A stretch of 64,000 bases of DNA, from assembly GCA_944989445.1 (NCBI GenBank), contig CALYLW010000724.1:367294-431293 (forward strand). Reading direction: 5' to 3'. This DNA comes from Ampullaceana balthica (lineage: Eukaryota > Mollusca > Gastropoda > Lymnaeidae). Position 1 is the stretch's first letter. Each line of letters opens with the position of its first letter. The position numbers were made by a program, and so were the translations under genes. Of this stretch, positions 1 through 11,097 are shown one piece after another. The notes below the pieces were generated by a model. It saw only the letters and a program-made list of their open reading frames with translations, searched no databases and was not told the DNA's origin.

Positions 1-1400
1 CTGGTCACCTTAGACTATGCCCTTGTCTATAATATAGTCATTTTATAGTGAATAGTAATTAATTATAATAATTATTCTTATTATTATTATATTATACTAT
101 ACTATACTTATACCTAATTTATCATATAATTTAAAGTTAAGCCTAAGTTGGTGTTTCTTTTGTAAGTTATTATTAAACTTTATAATAAGAAAAGTAAAAT
201 TAGGCCTACATACATTTTTTTTTAAAAACTAACCAAAATTTTTCAACCTAGTCTTGATACTATCAATAATGAGTATCAAATCAATGATAGTACTAATACT
301 AATAGTAATAGTAAATAGTTAATAATAATTATTATTAATAATTATTAGTATTAGTATATAAAAATAATATATAAAGTATATAATATATAAAATAATTATT
401 AGTCAGTATATAATATATAAAGTATATTAGTTAAGTTAATATATTAATGACTAATTAGATTAAAATTAATTAGAATATCATTAATAATGTATAAAAATAA
501 GTATAAGTTAAGTATAATTATAATATTTAATGAATAATGACAATGATCAATATAAAATATAAATTATAATTATTAATGGTAATGGTAATAGTATAGTAAA
601 CTTAGTAATATGATGATCATAATCATATTAATATTATAAATATAATATCAATGATAATTCATTTATTATTTTAATTATTAATATATTATATATAATTTAT
701 TAATAATTATGAATGAATCATTTTTCATAACAATTATTCAATTAATCATAAAAAATTCAACACAATAATTATAATGACAATAAATTAAAAATTCACGTAT
801 AAAAATAAAAAAGCAAAACAAACCAAATGTTTTCCTTTGCTTGAATGATTTATTGCTAGTAATTTCTTGATTATCAGGCATTGTGAGCTTTTAAATAATT
901 CCAGAGGCTGGCGTTAGAGTAAGAGAAGAAATAAGAATGTTTGTTTACCAAACACTATTGTGAAATTTACACAATTCTTTTAATACAACCCACTCACTTC
1001 CTGCAGTGAACGTGATGGTTTACTGTTGGCCAATCAAATTGTGAAATTAATACGTCTGTATCATACTGTTTGTTCCCTAGACTTTCAGCCCGCTTCGAAT
1101 ATAATTTTATTTCTGTAGTCGTTGAAAGAGCAGCAATAAGCAACTCTAGAGAATGGAAAAAATAAATAAAACAAAAAACATTTATCTTGCTTATTACTCA
1201 AGTTACGTTGAAGGGGAAAATAATCAGTTGTTATTATTATCAATTATTTAATAATATCATGAAATTCACTTTAACTTTAACTTTAATGGTTAACGAAGAG
1301 GGGAGGGGAGGTCTCCACTGTTTCTTAGAAAATTTATAAAAAAAAGTGTGGAATTGACAGGGAAATGAAAACGTCATAAGTTGTCATAAGGCCCGGACAA
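1..1400. other. AT-rich gene-free sequence
   Basis: Very AT-rich DNA made of short TAAT/ATTA/ATAT words up to about position 800, then less extreme sequence. I see no open frame, RNA gene or delimited transposon. The last few hundred bases before 1976 become more GC-balanced and contain two copies of CCCCTGCGAATAACACG (near 1608 and 1727). They could hold the promoter and 5' UTR of the transposase gene that follows; that is inference. Confidence 0.5.
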
Positions 1401-1975
1401 TTGATTTTTGTATCGCTCTTGGCCTCAATTAACGAAAACCATTTACTGCATAATAAACATAGAACCAGAAATAGCGCCGTCCTTCGAGAATCACAAACGC
1501 ACTACATCAGCCTCCAGATATCGATTTATGAACAAAACCCCCCTGGAAGTAGCACAATATGCGAAATACGCAACGCAAGGGCTTTTAGTGGACATTATTG
1601 TGGGATCCCCTGCGAATAACACGTTACACGCCATGTCGTGCTGGTGCCAAGCACAGGGTGTGACGTAGACGTAGAGAACTAGGTATTTGGTTCAGCCGAC
1701 CAGTCTGCCATTTCGCAGTGTTTTCCCCTGCGAATAACACGCCGTGCTGGCAGTGAGTTACACCAAGCAGGAGCGATGTGTTAGGGTGGCGTGTTGTTGG
1801 TTTTGTTTTACTGAACTGTCGACTATAGTCTATAGTGCCTTTCAGGCTTATATTTATCTAAAACAGGATGGATCTCATTCATTGTTTCCAGAAAACTTGC
1901 TACATGTCGGGCTTGTGATTGAGCCGTGGCGATTGAGTGTAAATTTTGGGTAGCTTACCGTTGAAGACGGTAAAA

Positions 1976-3715
1976 ATGGCAACGAAAAGAAAGCCTCTCA
2001 CACTTGAACAACGAATTGAAGCTTTGCAAAAGATCGACGCCGGGTGGACTCTGAAGCAAGTGGCGGAACTGTTTAATTGCGGGATGACTCAAATCAGCCA
2101 GATCAAAAGAAAACGAGAACAAGTTTTGAAACTGTGGGAGGAAGGTGGGCGCGCTGACCGAAAACACGTCAAGAAAAGAAAGTCCAATTACGAAGTGCTC
2201 AACTCCAAAGTTTATCAATGGTATTGTGAGAAACGTGCGAGTCAGTTCCCCATTACTATCACTGGAAAGCGAATCCAGGTAGGCAGACTTACACATACAT
2301 TAATTTTTTTGTTCGAAATTCAAAATCAAATTACGCTTTTCAAAGCACAGACAAGACACCGAAAAGAAAGAATAAGAGAAAATGTGTTGCCAACGTTATC
2401 GATTTTTGTTTATTATTCTTGCCGACTCACAATCAATTTATGTTTAAAACAGGAGAAGGGTGTGCAGCTGGCAAAGGAACTTTCCCTTGTTGAATTCAAG
2501 GCTTCAAATGGATGGTTGGAGTCTTGGCAAAAGTTGTACAACGTCAATGTTCGTTCTGGTGAGTTTTTTCTTTCACCTTCTGTTTAAGTTATTTATTCGT
2601 CGCTCCTATTGGTTCATTTTATGAAATAAATTATTTTAGAAGTTTTTCTGTTTTCTTTTGTTTTTGCAGGGGAGTCAACTAGTGGGGCCCATGCTGCAGT
2701 TGATAACTTCGTGAAACTGTCAGATATCTGTAAAGGCTATGCACTGGGGGACATTTTTAATGCAGTTGAAACAGTGATGTACTATCAAGCTCTACCAAAG
2801 AATTCGATGGGACAAAATGATGACTCTGATAAGATGATTAAAACAACCAAAGAGAGAATGACAGTTCTCCTTACATGTTCTGCAGCTGGTGAGAAATTGA
2901 AACCACTTGTTATTGGCAGAACAGAGAACCCCAGGTGTTTAAAAAATGTGGAGAAGAGCTGCCTTGGGGTTGACTATGAGGGTAACAAAAACAGCTGGAT
3001 GACAACCGCCATCTTCACATCATGGCTTCAGAGGCTCAACGACAGGATGAGAGGTGAAGGGCGTCACATCTTGCTCTTGCTCGACAACTGTACAGCACAC
3101 CCACAAATGGAGCTTTCCAACATAAATCTCCAATACCTTCCCCCCAATCCTACCTCAAAGCTCCACCCCTTGGAAAGTGGGGTTATTTCCACATTCAAAG
3201 CCCTCTATAAGAAACACATGTTGCTCCATCTGCTGGCAGGTGTGGAGGAGGCAAGTGCAGCATCCCAACATTCTAAATTAATCACCCTCCTTGATGCCAT
3301 TGGTTGGCTTATAGTTGCCTGGACTACTGGAGTGAAGGCATCCACCTGTGTCAGGTGTTTTGCCAACTTTAGTTTGATGGATGCCTGTGGCAGCCCAAGT
3401 GAGGTGGGGGAGTCCCTTCCACCACTGGAAAAGCTGCATCGTAAGCTTCTGGTAAGTGCAACAATAGAAAATTGTACCAGGATAGATGATGTTTCAGCTG
3501 ACAAGGCAACAGATTTAACCACTTTCGTAACTACTGTAAAACATGAAGCAGAGGAAGATACAGAGCAAACATTAACGTCAAAGGAAGCCCTTGAGCAAGC
3601 GAAAAAACTTTTAAAATTTGCAAATGTAAAAGGGAATTTAGACCTTATATCTACAGCAATGAAGATGCTACATTCTATTGAAGACATTTGTATCCAAGAG
3701 AATTCTATGGCTTAA
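1976..3715 (+). CDS. Tigger/pogo-type DDE transposase or TIGD-like domesticated gene, three exons
   Basis: Spliced CDS of 484 aa. Exon 1 is 1976-2278 (101 codons, phase 0), exon 2 is 2453-2558, and exon 3 is 2670-3715, with GT-AG introns at 2279-2452 and 2559-2669. Residues 1-60 form a CENP-B/pogo N-terminal helix-turn-helix (LEQRIEALQKIDAG, then LKQVAELFNCG). Residues 75-135 are the second CENP-B-type DNA-binding domain, with GWLESWQKLYNV. Residues 155-365 are the DDE_1 catalytic core. The second Asp is in LLLLDNCTAHP (about D274) and the third acidic residue in PLESGVIS (about E304). The first Asp, normally in a DET motif, is Val168 (NAVET; codon GTT where GAT is expected). The start ATG at 1976 has an A-rich Kozak context; the longer open frame from 1946 reads through untranslated sequence. 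An AATAAA lies at 3850. I found no terminal inverted repeats around it. Family members bind DNA and cut at TA; with the first Asp lost, cutting is doubtful. It may be a host DNA-binding protein or a dead transposon. Confidence 0.75.
2279..2452 (+). other. Intron 1 of the pogo-type gene
   Basis: Begins GTAGGC and ends AAACAG. Removing it joins codon 101 (Gln) to GAG AAG GGT in phase 0 and reconnects the CENP-B-type DNA-binding domain. Reading through instead gives a low-complexity extension unlike the family. Confidence 0.7.
2559..2669 (+). other. Intron 2 of the pogo-type gene
   Basis: Begins GTGAGT and ends TTTGCAG. Exon 2 leaves one G, which joins GG from exon 3 to make a Gly codon and continues into GESTSGAHAAV, the usual linker between the DNA-binding and catalytic domains. 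Confidence 0.7.
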
Positions 3716-3849
3716 GCAAAACAAATGAATATTAAGGGCTTTTTTGGTGTGTAATTTATCTTGTTTTAATGTAACTGATCACAGTCTCGTTCATAAAAGC
3801 TTTGTAAAATACTGTCAATGAACTATACTAAGAATGTGTACGTGAGAAC

Positions 3850-3855
3850 AATAAA
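3850..3855 (+). terminator. Candidate polyadenylation signal AATAAA
   Basis: Canonical AATAAA about 135 bases after the stop codon of the pogo-type gene, in AT-rich sequence. Plausible by position only. Confidence 0.4.
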
Positions 3856-5726
3856 ATATGGCTTAGTTTCATAATTTTCAGCAATTAATATACTTTTATG
3901 TATCCAGTTTTTCTTTGTTTTTGAATTTCTTCTGATCTTCAGTTTGCAAATTTGTTATTTCAAAGTATTTTGCATAATTATTTTGATAAAACCTGCAAAA
4001 AGTACCATTTATGAAGGAAAAAAACAGCACACTTTTTTGGTTTGAACCCTAATGTTTGCTCTAGTTATAGGTTTTCATGTACATGTACTATACTGCTAAA
4101 TACAAGTAACATCACACAATCCTAAATATTATATAACACAATGTAAATGTTGGACATCTCATGACAAAATAAAAATATCACATAACACAATGTAACCTCA
4201 AATCAAAATCATTTTAATCATTCGTGAAATGAAATAAAAATTAAGACTCACTATAAACTATTGTCAGATCATTGATTTGCAAAATGTAATTGCTATGAAA
4301 CTTGATTTTCAAAAATAATTTATACTTCTTTTTTAAAACTGATGCAATACAAAAATGGTTGCCTATTTTTAAGACTAAATTTATCACAATCATTAGTTTT
4401 ACTTTTGAAAATCATGGATATACATTTATATTTTGCAATTTATTTATCTAGAGGTATAATTTTAAAAATACTTTGAATTTAGCTCACCCATTCGTTCAAT
4501 ATAGAGATTAGGAACAATTTAAAATTTATTTATGAATAAGGATTTTAAAGAAATTATGACACATCAAGAGGTTGGAATATGTGTAAGATACATAGTTTTT
4601 AGATCAAAATAAATCTGTTATAAATTATAATGTGATCCCCAACATGGTCACTTCATGTCATGGTACTGAATATTGTGATCAGTTTTACTTTAAAATATAT
4701 TGTCTTTAATGTTCCAAACTATTTTTTATCCTCTCCATGAGAAAAAAAGTAACAGCAGCTTCCAGTTTATTTTATTTCTATCATCTTGAAATGGAAAATG
4801 TGTTAAAATTTTATTGGAATGACTACATAAAAATAAATAATTGCAAAGAAAAGCTTTAAAAAAAAATTATAGCTTAAACATTTTAAAATGTATGGTGTAA
4901 TTTATGTCTAAGTTAAAACTAGAAAGTCTGAAACATTAGCAATAATGAGACTTTGTATGAAGTAGTTATGTTTTATTTATAGCTCAAAAATAAATCTAGA
5001 TTCAAATTTGATGACACTTCTGTAAGACATTATTTGACACCCTCTCCCATCCCAATTTTATAGCTGCCCACAGATTCACTGAAGAAAAAACACTTTTTAA
5101 ATGTTTACTAAGAGCATGCAGTTTGTTGTGCACGTAAGACATTCTTGAAATTCATTCAACCTCTTTCTTGAAAGGCAGTCAAACTTTACACCCTCTTTCT
5201 ATCAAGGATTATAACAGGACAGAATGAATAAAAAAAATATGCTTTGTAATTTTAAAGTTGAAAATTTGAAAACAACATGGTAAGAACTTTCAGCTCTATT
5301 TTGATATAATATAAATACTGATGAGAGTTGGATAATTTCAGATGTTGTAAAGTAAACGTAGGTCACATGGAACTGAACTTTTTGTTAAAATTTACATCAA
5401 AGAAACGTTAACAATACAAGAAAAAATGTTCTTAAACTTACAACACATGGTCACATCTACATTTTCACCAAAATGGTGTGATAATTTCAAATTTCTGCAA
5501 AAGCATCAATCTAAAATACCTCCATCATTCTCTAATGTGGATTGTTTGCTATACAATGTATATCTCATATTGGCAAGAATGATATTTAAAAAGTTTGAAG
5601 GATTTTGATTAAGAATAAATCAGCAATAAGTAACAAGTAAAAATAAAAACATCACAACTTGTACCAGGCTTTCACAAATTATGTCTTAGTTTTATTCTTT
5701 GTTTCAACTGTATAGAAATTTTACTA
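3856..5726. other. Gene-free AT-rich intergenic DNA
   Basis: No credible coding frame, tandem array or delimited mobile element. A 60-codon open frame at 5426-5608 has no recognisable motif and looks like chance. Confidence 0.5.
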
Positions 5727-6309
5727 CCGCATATACTCGTTCTATAGCCCGTTCGTTCATAAGCCGACACCCCCCCCCCACTTTTGGAAGGGAAAAGTAT
5801 TAAAAGTGTATAACCCGATCGCAAGCCGACCCCCCAAAAATAATAGGACAACTTTAAAAAAATGGTACATATTTTTTTAAACTACAAGCTAAATCGGCCA
5901 TTATGATTGTTTACTTTGTACTGCCTATCTTTGTCTTTCTGCTCTTTGTTAAGCAAGAGTTACCGGTATTTAAAAAAAAATTCTTTGGTAAACAGTGACG
6001 AAAGCGCGGACATTAAAATCCGTGGTTGAAAACAAAATTTGTAAAACAATTTATTAAAACGTTCACAAAAATAAATAAAATGATTAAATAAGGTAAGTGC
6101 TGATTTTTAATATATTATAGCTTCTGATAGAGCAGTCGAATCTTGTAGAATGTAGAAAAGGACATTGATAATCTACAATAACAACACCGATAGTCAATAT
6201 CTATGCAGAAATCACCTATGACCCGCTCGTAAGCCGACCCCCCCACTTTTTCCCCTAGATTTTGTCCAAAAGAGGTCGGCTTGCGAACGAGTATTTACGT
6301 ATTTACGGT
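5727..6309. mobile_element. Tc1/mariner-pogo type MITE, 583 bp
   Basis: Non-autonomous element flanked by TA on both sides (5725-5726 and 6310-6311). The left end reads CCGCATATACTCGTTC and the reverse complement of the right end reads CCGTAAATACGTAAATACTC. Both run on into a shared block, GTTCG..AAGCCGACC, followed by C-runs. Inside the right end lies a second copy of the GTAAGCCGACCCCCCC motif near 6230. No coding capacity. The TA target and CCGTA-type ends fit the Tc1/mariner-pogo group. The two ends differ by a short insertion in the right terminus. Confidence 0.7.
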
Positions 6310-9060
6310 AGTTGAATAAATCAGAATTCATATTAGTGATTAGTGCATTCATGGTCCATAAAGATTTACAATTGTGAGATTAGAAAGAAGAAAAATGTTC
6401 ACAAAAAAAAACTGAAAAAAAATAGAAACAATCACCAACACATTGTGTCATTATTTATGGTTCAAATATTTGTTACTACATAAGGAAGCTTTCTGAATAT
6501 TTAGGAATTCATAAAATAGTGATCAATACTTAAATTCAGATTTCATCATGATTGGGAATACAATTTTAACAGAAAATATTATAAACTGATAATCAAATTA
6601 AAAACATGGCTGTAAATCTGAGAAGGTGAACATATTTCTATCATTTGGAAGAAAACATCTCAAATGAACTGCCCTAAATCACTAACCATCACAATCTCCC
6701 AAACAAATATTAATGGTGTGTTCATGTTTTGGTACCCAGTGAAAGTTTCAAATTTACCTGGTTAAAGACATGACACTTAGGAATGTATTCTTTGACAACT
6801 TAATACAAAAGTCTCTTTTGTTAGCAGGAATTCTGTAACCACTTAACAACCTGACACTGGGTTAGCTCACTATACCAAGGCATGCAAATTCACAATCAAG
6901 GGAAGATTATTAAGGCTGCTATGTTGCCTGTAAAAACTTAACTTTCAGTATTTTTGTAACCAGTATTAAGTAAATATTTAGCACATGGAAGTTTCATCTA
7001 GATATCACACATGGAGGATGTACATAGCTAACATAGCCCCCAAACAAACAAAAGACATTTACAGTTTTTTTACTTTAAAAAAGTTTTTTTTTAAATAAAA
7101 GAGTTTTTCCCCATTAAAATGCTATAATACAATGCCCCGTTGTATGACAATAAAAATGACAATAAAAAGAATTTTGGAGGATCATTGTGACTGCTTTTAC
7201 TAAAAACTTTAAAAAATTGCACAAGGACATAATTGGAACAAAATATCTTAATATTCAGATATTATTCTAAAAGTAATGGTTGTTTTTTAGCATGAAAATT
7301 TGGTTCAACATCTTTTTATAGAAAATAAAAAAACATTTAACCCTAAAATTATTTGCAGTTACCCCATAACCAAAATGTGAAATCTTAATTCTATTTTCTA
7401 ACTCAAACAACGTCAATGTTTTTATTTATACCATCAATGTTTTCCCTGAATCTCTTTAAAGGTCATACAAAAGTAAAAGAATCTCTACTTTTTATTAATT
7501 GATGCTTGATTTCAAATCATGCTTTAAGTAACTTGTCATACATCATTTTTTTATTTTTTAAACACTTCAGAAACAGGTAGAATATTATGAGTTGCTGGAG
7601 CCAATAGGGATAAATAAAAACTATTTAGGAAATAATGCAATATTTTCTTTGCTTCAAAATAAAGTTTTAGTCAATACTTTTTCTTATTAATAGAATGAGG
7701 TGGAACAGTAAAAACCATGAAGTAACATTTACTTTATGTAAACCTGTCATGTTAATTATTATGTGAATCATAACTGAAAGACTGACATTTTAAAAAAAAA
7801 GGCTGGCTAGAGATATCTGTGTACATCTATCAAAGGGTATTCATGATACATACCGCCAGATAGTCACATTTGGCTGCAAATGAGAAATTTCATATTGCAA
7901 GACTTGTCAACAATAACTTAAGGCTGGAATTTCAGTACGTCTCAACAGAGAAAATATAAAAAGCTTAAAACCACTTTTTAAAAAAAAAGGATTTTTAGGA
8001 TTTCTGGTAAAATTTAACAAAAATGTTTGAAAAATAGCATTGAAACTCATCACACAATATAAGAAATAAATGACATCAATATTTCCTCTAGAAGTTAACA
8101 TTTCTTGAAAAAAAAAGATTTTAATATTATTGGAAATAACTAAGTATCCAATGTACCTGTTTTATGCAGTTGTATCTTTAACTTTAACTTTCTTTCATAG
8201 AAAATAAGTAATTAAATATTTATGGTTTCAACAAACCAAAATATTAAAACTAGAAATCCAATAACAGTTGGGAGAAGAAGAAATTTCTTATCACATGTTT
8301 ACAGAGATCTAGGCTGAAGGAGTAACAACAAAAAAAATACTTATTGTAATATTTGTCATAAGTGGTGAGAAATTGAAAATTGTGATATATTTTTGTATTT
8401 TTTTTAATGAAATTGTGTAGGGTGAAAGAATTTCATTTTGGATCAGCCAGGCAAAAAGCCTAAATCTATGTGGTCTGACAAAAGTTTTAGAAATAAAGAT
8501 TTAGAGACATAACCTAAATATGTTTATATGTGTGTGTTTTGTTTTGGTACTGCTTGATTTATTTGTGAGAGAGTGCAAATGGTGTAGAGATGTATGGTGT
8601 GAGCTGTTACTATGTGACTTATAGCTGATGTTTTTGGGTATGAGATTTATTTGTGGTCAATGGATTAGATTGACATTATATAAAAAAAAATAAGGTGGCA
8701 CCTCTGCTAATCTTTTGTAATCATGCCACTATTTATAGTTACTTTTCCACACCAAAATGCATTTTAACGATCTAAATAAGACTTTGGTGTTATTTTCCTC
8801 AAATCTCATCTACAAATAACATGTATAGTCATGTTACTTATTTCTTGAAATTATTGATATATTATTGCTCTGGAAATATACAGATAAAAATGAAAAAATA
8901 ATTAAATAAAATATATGCATTTGAATATTATTTTTAAAATAGTGAAAAGTATATTACAAGAAAATCACAACATAGGGCAAACACTTTTAAAATATTAAAT
9001 CATAATTCTCATGAACATTTTAAATATTATCATACTTTCACCGTTTTATAAGAGTTTTCC
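6310..9060. other. Gene-free AT-rich intergenic DNA
   Basis: Continuous AT-rich sequence with many poly-A/T runs. I see no gene, tandem array or element with matched ends. The small minus-strand open frame at 7907-8101 has no family features. Confidence 0.5.
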
Positions 9061-9600
9061 AAAGAAATGTTAAAAATGCAAATGATTTATCCTGAAGATG
9101 GTGGAGGGCAGAGTCAAGGTAGTAAACTATGGTTGCAATAGTCATGACAAGGTAGTGAAAACCAATGTTCCCTCTAAGGTTTGTTGGTCTGTGTGCAAAT
9201 TAACTAACTTGTGTGCAAAGTTGCACAGCATCTATTCTTGTTGCAAAATTTTAAACCCCACAGATATTATATTATCCTTATCAAAGTTTTATGCGCTTTA
9301 ATTCTAAACTGCTGTGCCGTGTAGGTCAGAAATTTGTGAGGCCTAAAGGGAACATTGGTGAAGAGATGGTTGGCAGAATCATAGACAAGATGGTGAAAAG
9401 ATGGTTGGAATTCAAAGACAAAGGTAGCTGAAAGATGGTTCGCAATCATAGACAAGGTGGTGAAAAGATGGCAGTCACGCTATTGAAGAGAGAAGATGGC
9501 TGGCAGAATCATAAAGGTGGTGAAAAGATGGCAGTCACGCTATTGTAGAGAGAAGATGGCTGGCAGAATCATAGACAAGGTAAAGAAAAGTTGGTTGGCA
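9060..9600. repeat. Degenerate minisatellite (GGTGAAAAGATGG units)
   Basis: Irregular tandem units built from GGTGAAAAGATGG, TTGGCAGAATCATAG and ACAAGG, about 35-60 bp each. Two nearly identical longer units contain GATGGCAGTCACGC (near 9467 and 9526). The array is interrupted by the hAT-like MITE at 9163-9357 and passes into the 40-bp repeat at about 9585. Confidence 0.7.
9163..9357. mobile_element. hAT-like MITE, 195 bp, inside a minisatellite
   Basis: Ends are CAATGTTCCCTCTAAGG on the left and, reverse-complemented, CAATGTTCCCTTTAGG on the right. Flanks are gtgaaaac and gtgaagag (6 of 8 matching), which is what an 8-bp target duplication in the surrounding repeat would give after mutation. 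The interior carries TGTGTGCAAA direct repeats and no coding frame. Confidence 0.65.
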
Positions 9601-9795
9601 GTCATACACAAAGTACCTTGTAGTGAAAAGTTTGTTGGCAGTCATACACAAGGTACCTTGTAGTGAAAAGTTGGTTGGCAGTCATACACAAGGTACCTTG
9701 TAGTGAAAAGTTGGTTGGCAGTCATACACAAGGTACCTTGTAGTGAAAAGTTGGTTGGCAGTCATACACAAGGTACCTTGTAGTGAAAAGATGGT
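9580..9795. repeat. 40-bp minisatellite, about five copies
   Basis: Head-to-tail units containing GAAAAGTTGGTTGGCAGTC, then ATACACAAGGTACCTTGTAGT. The inner AAGGTACCTT is a perfect palindrome, so each unit can form a short hairpin. Copies are nearly identical, suggesting recent expansion. Confidence 0.85.
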
Positions 9796-10953
9796 TGGAA
9801 GAGTCATAGTCATATATAAGACATTGACAAGATGGTAGGCAAAGAAGACATCTGTTATCTGGGTCATACTATAAATACTGAAAAGCAGCTTATTTGGCAT
9901 GTATGAACACCACACATTTATGGTAAAAGATAATCAAGATAATTATTCCTTAAATCATGATATGCCTTGGCAAAAAAATTGGCATTACTTACAAAAATTA
10001 TTTTTTAAAAAGATAAAATGAAGTATTGACAAAAATCCGTAATAAAGTACACACATACGATAGCTTGAGAAATTAAAAATGTCCATATTTACTGAGAGAT
10101 GGTCTAGGTCTACATAGTTTAATACCATTTCCAGTAAATATTCAAGAAGATAACAGCTCAGGTCATAGGTTATCCTTTCAAACTCAAAAAATTTGTTGTA
10201 AAATATTGTTAAATCTCAAGTGTACACTGTACACGCTATTTCATCAAGAAATTTAGAAACTTAAAGTTTAACTTGTCCTAATGTACAATTCTCATTTAAT
10301 TTCATGTCTTCAGTTTAAAAACCAGGCACTAATCCAATATTGGTGTTGTCGTGTTTATTGTTCTACAATTGTTCAGTAGGCACATATTGACATTTGATAC
10401 TGTGACTTTTGTTGCTTTGATCTTTACTGGTAATTAAATATCATGCTTCTGGATTTCACACCATAAAAGAAATACTATAGTTTACAAATATATTAATTTA
10501 AAAAAAAATTACTTTCCAATATCACATTGGTTTTGAGCTCCCAAGAAAATTGCTCCAAAACAAAAATGTACACTGCTTTTAGCAGGCTAAATATACTCTC
10601 TGTATATTCCTGTACATTCCAGTATTAAAACTCATTCATTGAGAGAATGAACACAAATATCCTAATCATATCAAAGTCATAGCTGCACTGAATGGTGTTA
10701 TAGCTGCTAGAAAGGGTTTCACTGCTGCCACATAAATGCATTCAATGAGGACCTCTTAAGGCATTCTTACTTACACAGCATTACACTTTAAAAATCTGGA
10801 TTGGGGACCATCATAGGTTTTTTTAAAAAAATATCACATGACAAATTTGAAAAATGAGACAGACTAGTTATTACCCAAGAAAAGTAAGGCCACAACGACT
10901 ATGAAAGTAAAGTCTTTTCACTAGAGCATTGACTTTTCACTCTGTTTCCTGGT
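9796..10953. other. 3' flank and probable 3' UTR of the GALNT gene
   Basis: No coding frame or delimited repeat. The sequence just below 10954 should be the 3' UTR of the minus-strand GALNT gene. A minus-strand AATAAA (plus TTTATT at 10354-10359) lies about 600 bases after the stop and is the best polyadenylation candidate I see. Confidence 0.45.
10354..10359 (-). terminator. Candidate polyadenylation signal of GALNT
   Basis: AATAAA on the minus strand, about 600 bases downstream of the GALNT stop codon, with no closer canonical signal seen. Supported by position only. Confidence 0.3.
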
Positions 10954-11097
10954 CTAGTTGTTTACCTCCAATAAACCTTCAGGCCTGAACACCCACTTCT
11001 GGGACTCGAGTGTTACATTACAAGGACTTAGAATGACCATTGCTTTAGACAACATCTGCAGACAAGAGCCATAGATCACATGGACAAACTGCTGGTT
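10954..11097 (-). CDS. GALNT: GALNT coding exon 10: C-terminus and stop
   Basis: Acceptor TTCCAG before 11097. Encodes [15 protein letters not shown], then [18 protein letters not shown] with a QKW trefoil motif and a TAG stop at 10956-10954. Too short and too far from the other exons to stand out as an open frame alone. Confidence 0.88.
   Translation of the reverse strand, partial: NQQFVHVIYGSCLQMLSKAMVILSPCNVTLESQKWVFRPEGLLEVNN

Noticed and set aside
1401..1953. Overlapping small frames upstream of the pogo-type gene
   Set aside because: No recognisable motif; they overlap in different frames and lie where a promoter or 5' UTR is expected.
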